Notes: a model not told the origin generated them from the letters alone. Shown: positions 34,438 to 42,516, numbered from the stretch's first letter. The stretch is DNA of 42,875 bases from Saccharofermentans sp. (GCA_024695565.1 JAILHX010000124.1:1-42875), one strand, 5' to 3'. Made by a program: numbers and translations.

Positions 34438-37030
34438 GGGCAAGAATGACAAGACATTTGAAGCCATAACTGAAGAAGTAGTGCAGGAGGATGTCGAACG
34501 CGCTTATCTTCAGGATGACACTCAGGTCCCTGAGATTCCCCAGGACATTTATGACCGGTTCGGAGAGATCCTTAAGCTCTACGATGAGTATGCACGTGCT
34601 GCAAATCTCGAAGAGAATGATATTGAGAGAGATAATGAGAAGCTCGAGAAGGCTTTTATATTTGCATATAAGGCACACCGCAACCAGAAGCGTAAGACAG
34701 GCCAGCCTTACATAATCCATCCGGTATCGGTTGCCATGATCCTTGCAGACCTCAAGGTCGATGTTAACACGATCATTGCGGCTCTCCTGCACGATACTAT
34801 CGAGGATACGGTCGTTGACGATGCGATGGTGACCGAGAAATTCGGACCTGTCGTATGCAGTCTCGTTGACGGTGTTACAAAGCTCAACTTGAGCCTCGAT
34901 AATGTTGTTTATAACTCAAAGCAGGATATTCAGGCATCCAACGTCCGCAAGATGTTCATCGCCTTGTCTGACGATATCAGAGTTATCTTCATCAAGCTCG
35001 CAGACCGTCTGCACAACATGAGGACACTCAAGTCCATGAGCCCCGAGAAACAGATAGAGAAGGCTCAGGAGACGCTAGATATCTATGTTCCTTTCGCAGG
35101 CAGATTCGGTGTATATAAGATCAAATGGGAATTAGAGGATCTGTGTTTACGCTATCTTCATCCCGATGACTACTATGAACTCGTAAAGCTCGTTAACGGC
35201 AACCGTGCCCAGAGAGAAAACTTCATGGAAGAGGTAGTCTCTGAGATCCGCGGAAAGCTTGAAGAAAACGGCATCGTCCATTACGACATTGAAGGACGTC
35301 CGAAGCATTTCTACAGCATCTATAAGAAGATGCATGAGAAGGGTAAGACGATCGATGAGATCTACGACCTCTTCGCATGCCGCATCATCGTTGACGAAGT
35401 CATTGAGTGCTATCAGGTATTGGGTATCATCCACGAGATGTACCAGCATGTGCCGGGCAGATTCAAGGACTATATCGCGATGCCTAAGGAGAATAAATAC
35501 CAGTCTATTCACACGACTGTCGTAAGTCACACGGGAACTCCTTTCGAGGTGCAGATAAGGACTTTTGCGATGCATCAGATCGCGGAGTTCGGTATCGCCG
35601 CGCACTGGCATTATAAGGAAACCGGTAATTCACAGGAATTCAAGGCTGACAGATACGATACGAAGATCAACGAGATGAGGCAGATCATCGATTCGCAGAA
35701 CGAACTTACCGACTCGGGCGAGTTCCTCGAATCATTCAAGATGAACATCGCGCCTGACGAGATCTTCGTTTACACGCCGAAGCACGAAGTTATCAAGCTG
35801 CCGAAGGGTTCATGCCCGATCGACTTTGCTTATGCGATCCACTCCGGTATCGGTAATCACATGCACGGCGCAAAGGTAAACGGACGTATCGTTCCGCTGT
35901 CTTACGAACTCAAGAACAGCGATATCGTTGAGATCCAGTCTTCCGCAAAGCTTGTTAAGGGTCCTTCACGTGACTGGGCATCTATCGCACGTTCCGCAAA
36001 TGCGCGTTCGAAGATCAATGCATGGTTCAAGAAAGAGGCAAGAGGCGAGAATATCAGTGCCGGCCGCGAACTCCTTACCAACGAGATCACGCGTAACGGA
36101 TTTGATCCTTCAAAGCTCCTGATGCATAAGTCGATCGAGACCATCCTGAGACGTAACAATTTCAGTTCACTTGATGATATGTTCGCTGCATTGGGTTACG
36201 GCAGCATCAGCGTCAGCAAAGTTTTCTCGCGTCTGCGTGATGACTACATCAGAAATATCAGTGAAGAAGAGCGTCAGGCATTAGGCTACCGTGTCACGGC
36301 TGACGGCAACGTCGCATACAGCCCGAATGAGCTCCCCATCGAACTCGGTAAGGCTGACCAGACACGTAATGCGAAGGGCAGCAAGGTTAAGGCTCCCGAG
36401 ACATCGAAGCAGGTTGTCGATTACGACGTTGCAAAGATCAATGCTCTTAACACCGATCCTCACCAGACAGGTGTGCAGGGTGCGGATCCGATCAGTGCCG
36501 CAGCAAATGCAAAGCCTTCACATACTGCCAGAGGCAATGCCGCAAGACACGCGAACAGCAACGACGCGGTTGTCGTAAACGACCTCGAAAACCTTTCCAC
36601 GCACATCTCGAAGTGCTGCCATCCTGTATTCGGCGATGAGATCATCGGCTATGTCACTCAGGAAAAGGGAGTAGGCATTCACAAGGTCAACTGTAAGAAC
36701 ATTCAGAACATAATGAAGAACCGTGGCAACTCGTTAAAAGACGAGGAGCGATATCAGCGTCTCGTATCAGTCAGGTGGCTGTCCAAGGCAAAGTTCTCCA
36801 GTTACGATGTCCAGCTCGTTGTCGTTGCAATGGACCGCAAGGGACTGCTCATCGATGTTCTCGACAAGATCAATGAAGAGAAGATAAATATCGTTAAGCT
36901 CAATACCGTTGTTGACGGTCCGGAGGCAAGGATCTTTGTTACAGTCAACATATCCGGCAAGGAGCAGCTCGACAGGACCTGCGACAGGATCCTGAGGGTT
37001 AAGGACGTAGTGGACGTAATCAGAAACTAA
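34430..37030 (+). CDS. rel: Bifunctional (p)ppGpp synthetase/hydrolase (Rel)
   Basis: An 866-residue long RelA/SpoT homologue. The N-terminal hydrolase domain has the H-D motif (A-A-L-L-H-D-T-I-E-D-T near residue 120). The synthetase domain includes F-K-D-Y-I-A-M-P-K-E-N-K-Y-Q-S-I-H near 345-361. A TGS domain lies at about 443-505 (I-F-V-Y-T-P-K) and an ACT domain at the end (about 787-866). Both enzymatic sites look intact, as in the single Rel of Bacillota. The start is GTG 34430, with AGGAGA seven bases upstream and an 8-base overlap with recJ; an in-frame codon at 34400 lies inside recJ and lacks a ribosome site. A low-complexity Ala/Asn-rich linker around residues 670-710 is unusual. Confidence 0.95.
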   Translation: MSKGKNDKTFEAITEEVVQEDVERAYLQDDTQVPEIPQDIYDRFGEILKLYDEYARAANLEENDIERDNEKLEKAFIFAYKAHRNQKRKTGQPYIIHPVSVAMILADLKVDVNTIIAALLHDTIEDTVVDDAMVTEKFGPVVCSLVDGVTKLNLSLDNVVYNSKQDIQASNVRKMFIALSDDIRVIFIKLADRLHNMRTLKSMSPEKQIEKAQETLDIYVPFAGRFGVYKIKWELEDLCLRYLHPDDYYELVKLVNGNRAQRENFMEEVVSEIRGKLEENGIVHYDIEGRPKHFYSIYKKMHEKGKTIDEIYDLFACRIIVDEVIECYQVLGIIHEMYQHVPGRFKDYIAMPKENKYQSIHTTVVSHTGTPFEVQIRTFAMHQIAEFGIAAHWHYKETGNSQEFKADRYDTKINEMRQIIDSQNELTDSGEFLESFKMNIAPDEIFVYTPKHEVIKLPKGSCPIDFAYAIHSGIGNHMHGAKVNGRIVPLSYELKNSDIVEIQSSAKLVKGPSRDWASIARSANARSKINAWFKKEARGENISAGRELLTNEITRNGFDPSKLLMHKSIETILRRNNFSSLDDMFAALGYGSISVSKVFSRLRDDYIRNISEEERQALGYRVTADGNVAYSPNELPIELGKADQTRNAKGSKVKAPETSKQVVDYDVAKINALNTDPHQTGVQGADPISAAANAKPSHTARGNAARHANSNDAVVVNDLENLSTHISKCCHPVFGDEIIGYVTQEKGVGIHKVNCKNIQNIMKNRGNSLKDEERYQRLVSVRWLSKAKFSSYDVQLVVVAMDRKGLLIDVLDKINEEKINIVKLNTVVDGPEARIFVTVNISGKEQLDRTCDRILRVKDVVDVIRN

Positions 37031-37043
37031 AATATCATTCTAA

Positions 37044-37075
37044 AGGCCGCTGATTGCAGCGGCCTATATTATTTG
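37044..37075 (+). terminator. Terminator after rel
   Basis: AGGCCGCTG and CAGCGGCCT form a perfect 9-bp stem with an ATTG loop, followed by an A/T-rich but poor T-tail. Confidence 0.65.
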
Positions 37076-37082
37076 ATATAAT
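37054..37082 (+). promoter_or_regulatory. Promoter of the XRE/PIN pair
   Basis: TTGCAG at 37054-37059, a 17-base spacer and TATAAT at 37077-37082. The -35 sits in the right arm of the rel terminator hairpin. Confidence 0.55.
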
Positions 37083-37110
37083 TATAACGAAAACGATATA
37101 AATATAACGA
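37083..37110 (+). promoter_or_regulatory. Direct-repeat operator TATAACGA
   Basis: TATAACGA occurs at 37083-37090 and 37103-37110, spaced exactly 20 bases, covering the predicted transcription start and ending just before AAGGAGG. This is where an XRE antitoxin would autorepress. Confidence 0.55.
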
Positions 37111-37125
37111 ATAAGGAGGATTACC

Positions 37126-37590
37126 ATGGTTGCTAATGAAAAGACTAATCCCGCTAAGACAGGAAACGATATAATCGACGATTTCGTAAGACTCAGGAAG
37201 AACAGGCATATGACCCAGACAGAGGTTGCGCGCAAGGCGAACCTTCATCAGGCAGCGGTAGGAAGGATCGAGAATAAGAGTACGGAGCCTAGGATCGATA
37301 CACTTCTTAAGATGCTTAATACGATGGGATATACATTGGCGATTATTCCTGCTTATGACGGTGAGGAATATGAGATAAATCTTGAGATCAGCGAAGTGCT
37401 CGACAAACTTAAGAAAGAGAACCGGGAGCGCGTTAAGGCATATGCTGACGGTTTGCATGAGGAAGAACTCAGGAAAAAGAAGGAAGCTTTTGATGAACTT
37501 ATGAGCCTCGCAAAACCGGTTGATATCGGAGATGACTACAAAGCTATTCTTGAAGAGGAGCTGATCCGCAAGTATGAGAGTATTGATTGA
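37126..37590 (+). CDS. XRE-family antitoxin (partner of PIN toxin)
   Basis: A 154-residue protein. Residues about 18-75 form an XRE helix-turn-helix (M-T-Q-T-E-V-A-R-K-A-N-L-H-Q-A-A-V-G-R-I-E-N-K-S). Residues 90-154 are charged and helical and end A-I-L-E-E-E-L-I-R-K-Y-E-S-I-D, resembling the toxin-binding tails seen in clostridial antitoxins next to PIN genes. It starts after AAGGAGGATTACC and overlaps the PIN gene by 17 bases, so the pair should be translated together. It likely binds the TATAACGA repeats and neutralises the toxin. Use of an XRE domain with PIN is less common than the usual ribbon-helix-helix or AbrB type. Confidence 0.82.
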   Translation: MVANEKTNPAKTGNDIIDDFVRLRKNRHMTQTEVARKANLHQAAVGRIENKSTEPRIDTLLKMLNTMGYTLAIIPAYDGEEYEINLEISEVLDKLKKENRERVKAYADGLHEEELRKKKEAFDELMSLAKPVDIGDDYKAILEEELIRKYESID

Positions 37591-37987
37591 TACCAATATA
37601 ATGATAGATGCGATTACAAACAGAGACGGAAGATCAGGTTTCTCGGCACAAGTGATCGATCTTTGTGCCGGTGGTATTATCGAGGGATTATTGGCACCAC
37701 ATTCTTTGAGTAACATGTATTACATTCTGCGGAAAGATTATTCAGATACTCAGAGACGAATAATCCTGAGACGGTACAGCGAGATACTGGCAGTCGTAGA
37801 ATTGAATAAAGCAATAGTAGATTCGGCAATAAACAATACCGTCATTACCGACTTCGAGGATGCGCTCCAGCATGCCTGTGCCGAATCTGCAGGTGCAGAT
37901 TACATAGTTACACGCAACACAAAAGACTACGCGGGTTCTGTAATCAGAGCGGTACTGCCTGAAGATTTATTGAAGATATTATCGTAA
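37574..37987 (+). CDS. PIN-domain ribonuclease toxin (VapC-like)
   Basis: A 137-residue PIN domain. The acidic site is visible: V-L-I-D-T-N-I-M-I-D at the N-terminus (Asp6, Asp12), and T-D-F-E-D-A-L-Q-H near residue 94 for the middle acids. The last segment is A-D-Y-I-V-T-R-N-T-K-D-Y. The length fits VapC and PIN_3 toxins. It likely cleaves tRNA or rRNA when released from the antitoxin; the target is not readable. Its ribosome site (GAGGAG at 37556) lies inside the antitoxin gene. The 3' end is 12 bases from the convergent RNase J gene and no terminator is visible there. Confidence 0.87.
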   Translation: MRVLIDTNIMIDAITNRDGRSGFSAQVIDLCAGGIIEGLLAPHSLSNMYYILRKDYSDTQRRIILRRYSEILAVVELNKAIVDSAINNTVITDFEDALQHACAESAGADYIVTRNTKDYAGSVIRAVLPEDLLKILS

Positions 37988-37999
37988 AAAGACAGGTGT

Positions 38000-39751
38000 T
38001 TAAACGTCTCCGTAATACTCATCATCAGAATAACCGTTTACATAACTTATATTGAAGATTATCATCGGTCTTCTGCCTGACTTCGAGGAGACAAAGTTCT
38101 TGATCTGCTCTCTGAAATTACGCTTCTCGAGGAATGCTTCGATGCTGCCTGCCTTGTTGCTGGCCTGCTTCAGGAGATCGTCAACCTTATCTGATATGAG
38201 TTCATAGAGGACTTCCATATCATCGCTGTCAAAGCATCCCATTGAATTAACTGCAGGTGAGCATGCGAGATTGCCCGTGCGTTCGTCAACAGTGATCGCG
38301 ATGGCAAGACAGCCGTCTTCACTCAGGTGGAGTCTGTCGGTAAGGATCCTGTCGTCAGCATCGACCGTGGCTGTACCGTCGATAAGTACAGGGGAGGCGG
38401 GTACATGGTCAGTGACCTTTGCGCCGTCTTCGGTAAGTGACAATACATCGCCGTTCTCTATGATGTAGATGCTGTCTTCGGGCATGCCGAGGCTCTCTGC
38501 CATTTCCTTATGCAGACACAGCATTCTGTATTCGCCGTGAACCGGAATGAAGAATTTAGGCTTGATCAGTGTATGGAGCATCATGAGCTCGTCTCTGTAT
38601 GCGTGGCCTGATACGTGTACGTCAGCCAGTGACTGGTAGATAACGTGCGCACCTTTCTTGTAGAGCTCGTTGATGACACGGTAGATAGGCTTCTCGTTGC
38701 CCGGAATCGGGTCAGCGGAGATGATGACCGTATCGCCCTTCTGGATGTCTACGGAACGGTGGGAATTAAATGCCATACGCGTGAGGGCGCTCATGGGCTC
38801 TGCCTGTGAACCGGTCGTGAGGATTACTATCCTGTTGTCCGGATAATTGTCGATGGAATCAATGTCGATAAGAGTATCGGGCTGGATATCGATGTAGCCC
38901 AGAGAGTTTGCGATATTGAATACCTGGATCATGGAACGGCCTGACAGGCAGATGTGCCTGCCGTATTTCTCGGCAGCCGTGATGATCTGCTGCATGCGGT
39001 GAACGTGGGATGAGAAGGTTGCAACGATTATGCGGCCTTCTGCTTTACGGAAATAATGGGAGAAAGCCTCACCAACATGCTTCTCGGAAGGTGAGAAGCC
39101 TTCGATCTCAACGTTCGTGCTCTCGCACATAAACATGAGAACGCCTTCTTTGCCGAGTTCGCCCAGACGCTGGAGATTGATGGTCTTGCCGTTGATCGGG
39201 GTATAGTCGATCTTGAAGTCTCCTGAATGAACGATCTTGCCGACGGGCGTGTTGATGCAGAGCGCATATGAATCCGCAATGGAGTGATTAACTCTGATGA
39301 ACTCGGCGGAAAATGCGTTGCCGAGCCTGATAACGTCGCCGTTCTTGCAGGTCGTGAGCTTTATCCCCTCGAAAGGAACGTTCTTATCCTGCAGCTTTAA
39401 CTTGATGAGCTCGATAGCCATTGTGCCGCCGAATACGTGGCATTTGAATTCTCTTAAGAAATAGGGAAGAGAACCGATGTGGTCCTCGTGTCCGTGTGTG
39501 ATGAGAATGCCGCGGATCTTCTCCTGATTGCGTCTTAAATAAGTGAAATCAGGGATAACGCAGTCAACACCGGGCATGTTCTCTTCAGGAAAGCTCATGC
39601 CGCAGTCAACGATGATGATGTCGTTGCCGTATTCGAATGCGGTCATGTTCTTGCCGATCTCGCCGATACCGCCCAAAGGTATTATTTTCACGGGATTCTG
39701 GTTCTTATACTTCGGATTGTTATATCCGTGTCTTTTAGAATTACTGCTCAT
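38000..39751 (-). CDS. rnj: Ribonuclease J
   Basis: A 583-residue metallo-beta-lactamase/beta-CASP ribonuclease. The metal-binding H-G-H-E-D-H-I-G motif is at about residues 81-88, with the other ligands in V-N-H-S-I-A-D-S-Y and S-G-D-F-K-I-D. The beta-CASP part includes A-T-F-S-S-H-V-H-R (about 245-253) and H-V-S-G-H-A near 370-375. A basic N-terminal tail and a C-terminal dimerisation domain are present. It has 5'-3' exo- and endoribonuclease activity in mRNA turnover and 16S maturation. GAAGGAACG precedes the ATG. It lies 72 bases downstream of the 3D-domain gene, and a hairpin occupies that gap. Confidence 0.96.
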   Translation of the reverse strand: MSSNSKRHGYNNPKYKNQNPVKIIPLGGIGEIGKNMTAFEYGNDIIIVDCGMSFPEENMPGVDCVIPDFTYLRRNQEKIRGILITHGHEDHIGSLPYFLREFKCHVFGGTMAIELIKLKLQDKNVPFEGIKLTTCKNGDVIRLGNAFSAEFIRVNHSIADSYALCINTPVGKIVHSGDFKIDYTPINGKTINLQRLGELGKEGVLMFMCESTNVEIEGFSPSEKHVGEAFSHYFRKAEGRIIVATFSSHVHRMQQIITAAEKYGRHICLSGRSMIQVFNIANSLGYIDIQPDTLIDIDSIDNYPDNRIVILTTGSQAEPMSALTRMAFNSHRSVDIQKGDTVIISADPIPGNEKPIYRVINELYKKGAHVIYQSLADVHVSGHAYRDELMMLHTLIKPKFFIPVHGEYRMLCLHKEMAESLGMPEDSIYIIENGDVLSLTEDGAKVTDHVPASPVLIDGTATVDADDRILTDRLHLSEDGCLAIAITVDERTGNLACSPAVNSMGCFDSDDMEVLYELISDKVDDLLKQASNKAGSIEAFLEKRNFREQIKNFVSSKSGRRPMIIFNISYVNGYSDDEYYGDV

Positions 39752-39772
39752 AATCGTTCCTTCATATATGAC

Positions 39773-39806
39773 AAATACTTCCCGTCATAGAAACAGAGAA
39801 GTATTT
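39773..39806 (-). promoter_or_regulatory. Hairpin in the RNase J leader
   Basis: AAATACTTC (39773-39781) and GAAGTATTT (39798-39806) are perfect 9-base arms around a 16-base loop, in the gap between the 3D-domain gene and RNase J. On the minus strand it lies 22 bases before the ATG, with no T-run after it, so it is more likely an mRNA stability or autoregulation element than a terminator. Confidence 0.45.
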
Positions 39807-39823
39807 GAAAATATTGTCTTATA

Positions 39824-40798
39824 TTATACTTCGTATACTGTACGTGAACAGGTGCGGTGGTTACCTGATTCGCCGTCGTCTGCGTAGATGTCGATATGGT
39901 AACCCTTAACGCCCGGACCTCTGTCTTCTACAGTATAGTAGCCGTCTCCACCCAGAGGATCGTTCTCAATGTAGATAACCGTTCCTGCAGGGTAGATGGA
40001 CCAGTCGGCAGCGCATGTGCGTCCTTCGACGCATGTGGTACCTGTAGCCGTGCTGTTGTTGTATGTGCCGTCACCGTTAGGTTGGGGACCGTAGAAGGTG
40101 ATGGTGCATGTATTGCCGTCGCTGGAAGGCTCATCGTGAGCCGCCTCAGTAGCTCTCTCGGTTTCTTCAGCCGTTGTGGACTTCGGCTTGGGCGTAGGTG
40201 TGCTGGAAGGCTTTGATTCTGTTGTGTATTCCTTCTTTACATAGTTTCCGTTATAAGTCTTATACCATCCGTTGGATGTTACTGCGATAACGTCGATCTT
40301 ATCGCCTGCGTTAAGTCCCTTAACGACATCGTATTCCGTGCCCGGACCTGATCTTACGTTGATCGCGGTCGTTGCATATACGGCGAGGTATAATTCCTTT
40401 TCCGTAACAGTTTCTTTTGCAGCTGTTGTTGAAGCTGTGGACTCTGCAGTAGTCTCTGCTGCCGCGGTAGTTTCTTCTGTAGCTGAAGTCTCAGTTGTGG
40501 TATCCGTGGAATCCGGTGTGGAGATAACAGTTACCTTAACCGTAACTGTGGTTGTCTCCATTACTTCATCTGTCTGTCCGGTTGTTTCTTCAGTCTCATC
40601 CTGGACAGCAACATATTCTGTCTCGGAAGTCTGAGGGAAGGTCTCAATAGGTTTAGCCTGAACGGAAGTGGAATCCAGAGACGCATCCACGATAAAAGTA
40701 GCCGTTGCACAGACTGTAATTACGATAGCGCAATTAAGTGCCGATACGACTTTCGCTCGGGTAATGTTATAGAATTCTTTAACTCCTACAAGTTTCAA
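39824..40798 (-). CDS. Secreted SH3b and 3D-domain cell-wall protein
   Basis: A 324-residue protein. A basic N-terminus and hydrophobic segment (about residues 18-40) act as signal or anchor. Residues 45-130 are very rich in Thr/Glu/Ala, a wall-spanning linker. An SH3b domain follows at about 135-195 (T-A-I-N-V-R-S-G-P-G-T-E-Y-D-V-V), then a second Thr/Pro linker. The end is a 3D domain (about 230-324) with the conserved acids in A-A-D, V-E-D-R-G-P and H-I-D-I-Y, the fold of RpfB/MltA-type lytic enzymes. It probably remodels or cleaves peptidoglycan. The start is TTG 40798, with AAGGAG eleven bases upstream; no nearby ATG exists. Confidence 0.83.
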   Translation of the reverse strand: MKLVGVKEFYNITRAKVVSALNCAIVITVCATATFIVDASLDSTSVQAKPIETFPQTSETEYVAVQDETEETTGQTDEVMETTTVTVKVTVISTPDSTDTTTETSATEETTAAAETTAESTASTTAAKETVTEKELYLAVYATTAINVRSGPGTEYDVVKGLNAGDKIDVIAVTSNGWYKTYNGNYVKKEYTTESKPSSTPTPKPKSTTAEETERATEAAHDEPSSDGNTCTITFYGPQPNGDGTYNNSTATGTTCVEGRTCAADWSIYPAGTVIYIENDPLGGDGYYTVEDRGPGVKGYHIDIYADDGESGNHRTCSRTVYEV

Positions 40799-40853
40799 AA
40801 GCCTTATTTCTCCTTGTTTTGCTGCTCTGTTTTGAGCGCATATTTTCTATGTT

Positions 40854-40862
40854 ATTATAACA
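40854..40862 (-). promoter_or_regulatory. Extended -10 promoter of the 3D-domain gene
   Basis: On the minus strand TGTTATAAT is a full extended -10 element. The -35 region is poor. The leader would be about 49 bases. Confidence 0.55.
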
Positions 40863-41016
40863 CATCTTATTTTTAGAGGATTTTTGTGCAAAATGCGGGT
40901 AATTTTGTGAGCAATTTGAGGGAAGGATTTTTTTACAGGGAAATGAAGGTAGACTAAGAAACGGACAGCGATTTTCCAAAATCCAATCTATAATAAATAC
41001 ATGGAGGAAGAAGCCT

Positions 41017-41316
41017 ATGTCTCGATCTTATACGCCTGAATTCAAGAAAGATGCCCTGAGATATGTTAAAGAGCATAAGGGCAGCAGTGACCTGCACACT
41101 ATCGCTGATAATTTAGGAGTTCCTTATCACACTCTTTATGGTTGGATAAAGGATGAACGCAGGATACAAAGGTTATCTTCAGCAGAGAAAGTCGAAGCTG
41201 AGCCGCGCTCTGCCGAAGAACTGGAGCGTGAAAACGCAAGGCTCAGGAGAGAATTAAGAGACAAAGAGGATGCGCTTGAAATATTAAAAAAAGCTATCGG
41301 CATTCTGAACGACTGA
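41017..41316 (+). CDS. IS3-family transposase OrfA
   Basis: A 99-residue protein. Residues 1-50 hold a helix-turn-helix (S-D-L-H-T-I-A-D-N-L-G-V-P-Y-H-T-L-Y-G-W) that binds the inverted repeats. Residues 60-99 form a leucine zipper (E-L-E-R-E-N-A-R-L-R-R-E-L-R-D-K-E-D-A-L-E-I-L). GGAGG lies ten bases before the ATG. It is normally made on its own and as an OrfAB fusion after frameshifting. Both products appear intact, so the element may be active. Confidence 0.93.
   Translation: MSRSYTPEFKKDALRYVKEHKGSSDLHTIADNLGVPYHTLYGWIKDERRIQRLSSAEKVEAEPRSAEELERENARLRRELRDKEDALEILKKAIGILND
41286..41292 (+). promoter_or_regulatory. Programmed -1 frameshift heptamer A-AAA-AAA
   Basis: Seven A residues sit in the orfA frame as TTA-AAA-AAA. 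A -1 shift continues at 41292 and reads without a stop into orfB (41388 is in frame, 32 codons on), giving a fusion of about 400 residues ending at 42212. Confidence 0.85.
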
Positions 41317-41387
41317 CAGAAACTCTGTATAAGGAAGTCGAAGAGACATCCACGAAAGAAGTCGGGCACCGCTTCTCTGTCAGCGGA

Positions 41388-42212
41388 GTGCTGAAGCAAC
41401 TAGGTGTATCCAAAAGCGGTTATTACGACTGGAAAAACCGTAAGCCGAGCCGCCGCAGCCTGTATAAGGAACAGATGAAGGCTCGGATCCGTAAGATTCA
41501 CGAAGACAGCAAGAGGATTTATGGAGCGCCCAAGATTACCCATATTCTTCGTTCGAAGGGGTATCGGATATCAGAGAGAACTGTTACCCGTTACATGAAG
41601 GAAATGGGCATCAGGGCGTGTTATGCGCGGCCATACACGGTTACGACGCGATCTCTTGATTTTACTAACCGTCTGAGAAACATACTTAACAGGGATTTCT
41701 CTCCTGCCAAACCTAATGCAGTGTGGTGTACAGATATCACGTATGTCTACACAGATGAAGGCTTTTTATACTTATCCTGCGTTATGGATCTTTTCTCCAG
41801 GAGGATAGTCGGCTGGGAGCTAGCGCCGACGCTAGAGACAGAATACGTGATATCAGCAATAAGGAAGGCAATACAAACGACCGGGCAGCGTCCTAAGATT
41901 ATTCACACGGATCGAGGAGTACAATACACATCAGAGGAATACAACGAGTTTACGAGCGGGATAGAAAAAAGCTATTCACTTCCCGGCACACCATGGGATA
42001 ACGCATGCATTGAATCCTTCCACGCCCTGATTAAGCGAGAATGGCTTAACCGATTCCACATAAGAGACTACACCCAGGCATACAATCTGATATTTGAGTA
42101 CATTGACGCCTTTTACAATACCCGAAGGATACACAGTTACTGCGATTACCTGTCGCCATTCCAATACGAGAAGAACTATGACATCCGGTTCAAGAGAACA
42201 CTAAGTGCTTAA
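41388..42212 (+). CDS. IS3-family transposase OrfB (DDE domain)
   Basis: A 274-residue protein when read from the in-frame GTG at 41388. The frame is open back to the slippery site at 41286, and the OrfAB fusion is the likely transposase. An HTH_21 region is followed by the integrase core with the DDE acids: first Asp in W-C-T-D-I-T-Y-V, second Asp in I-I-H-T-D-R-G-V-Q-Y, and Glu in N-A-C-I-E-S-F-H-A with K-R-E seven residues on, the usual IS3 spacing. The gene is complete and has no internal stop. Confidence 0.93.
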   Translation: MLKQLGVSKSGYYDWKNRKPSRRSLYKEQMKARIRKIHEDSKRIYGAPKITHILRSKGYRISERTVTRYMKEMGIRACYARPYTVTTRSLDFTNRLRNILNRDFSPAKPNAVWCTDITYVYTDEGFLYLSCVMDLFSRRIVGWELAPTLETEYVISAIRKAIQTTGQRPKIIHTDRGVQYTSEEYNEFTSGIEKSYSLPGTPWDNACIESFHALIKREWLNRFHIRDYTQAYNLIFEYIDAFYNTRRIHSYCDYLSPFQYEKNYDIRFKRTLSA

Positions 42213-42315
42213 TTTTGTGAAATCACTGTCCGCTATCTTGACAGAGCACCAGATGAACTCCGCCTTTTCGAAACCCTTGATATCATTGGCTTTGCAGAAA
42301 CGTATCTTTTCAAAA

Positions 42316-42348
42316 TACGCCAAAAGTACGCCAAACTTACGCCAAATT
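42316..42348 (+). repeat. Three tandem 11-base TACGCCAAA repeats
   Basis: TACGCCAAA starts at 42316, 42327 and 42338, exactly one helical turn (11 bases) apart, with two variable bases between copies. The block lies 70 bases beyond the IS right end, in a gap with no recognised gene. Confidence 0.6.
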
Positions 42349-42380
42349 GAAAAATCGCACATTGGAATTAAAAGCTCCTA

Positions 42381-42409
42381 CTCCATATCCTTATTCTAAG
42401 GATATGGAG
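42381..42409 (+). promoter_or_regulatory. 13-bp hairpin enclosing the ribosome site of a small ORF
   Basis: CTCCATATCCTTA (42381-42393) pairs perfectly with TAAGGATATGGAG (42397-42409) around a TTC loop. The right arm contains GGAG of the GGAGG (42406-42410) that lies seven bases before the ATG at 42418. It may alternatively be a terminator, since GTTTTG follows. Confidence 0.6.
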
Positions 42410-42417
42410 GTTTTGAA

Positions 42418-42516
42418 ATGACTATTATCTGGGGTGGAACGCTTGCCGTCCTCTTAAGCCGGTTCCGTAAAAAGCTGTTTAGAGTCACAAGGCTCAAACA
42501 TGACATGTCCGACTAA
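42418..42516 (+). CDS. Candidate 32-residue small protein
   Basis: This is a short frame too small for routine calling: ATG 42418 to TAA 42514-42516. An excellent ribosome site (GGAGG, seven-base spacing) precedes it, but is locked in a perfect 13-bp hairpin. The predicted peptide starts M-T-I-I-W-G-G-T-L-A-V-L-L (hydrophobic) and continues with a strongly basic part (R-F-R-K-K-L-F-R-V-T-R-L-K-H). I do not recognise it. The layout recalls type I toxins or leader peptides whose translation is controlled by RNA structure, but no antisense RNA promoter was established. It could also be chance. Confidence 0.4.
   Translation: MTIIWGGTLAVLLSRFRKKLFRVTRLKHDMSD

Larger units (their letters stand above)
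40951..42243 (+). mobile_element. IS3-family insertion sequence
   Basis: The element is about 1.29 kb, with orfA and orfB overlapped by a -1 frameshift. The ends are imperfect inverted repeats: near the left end CGGACAGCGATTTTCCAAAAT and, on the opposite strand at the right end, CGGACAGTGATTTCACAAAAT, each preceded by about 11 less similar bases. The right end fits the family rule (TG...CA, ending CTTGACA at 42243). The left end near 40951 does not show a clean TG. I see no matching target duplication, so the exact left border is uncertain. Confidence 0.85.

Noticed and set aside
39896..40634. Valine/serine-rich plus-strand frames opposite the 3D-domain gene
   Set aside because: They are complements of the Thr/Glu-rich linkers of the real gene, with no ribosome sites.
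42201..42362. 53-codon minus-strand frame crossing the IS right end
   Set aside because: It begins at an ATG with a poorly spaced AGGAG, includes the TACGCCAAA repeats and stops inside the transposase gene. No domain is recognisable; it probably arises by chance, or is a cut remnant I cannot identify.
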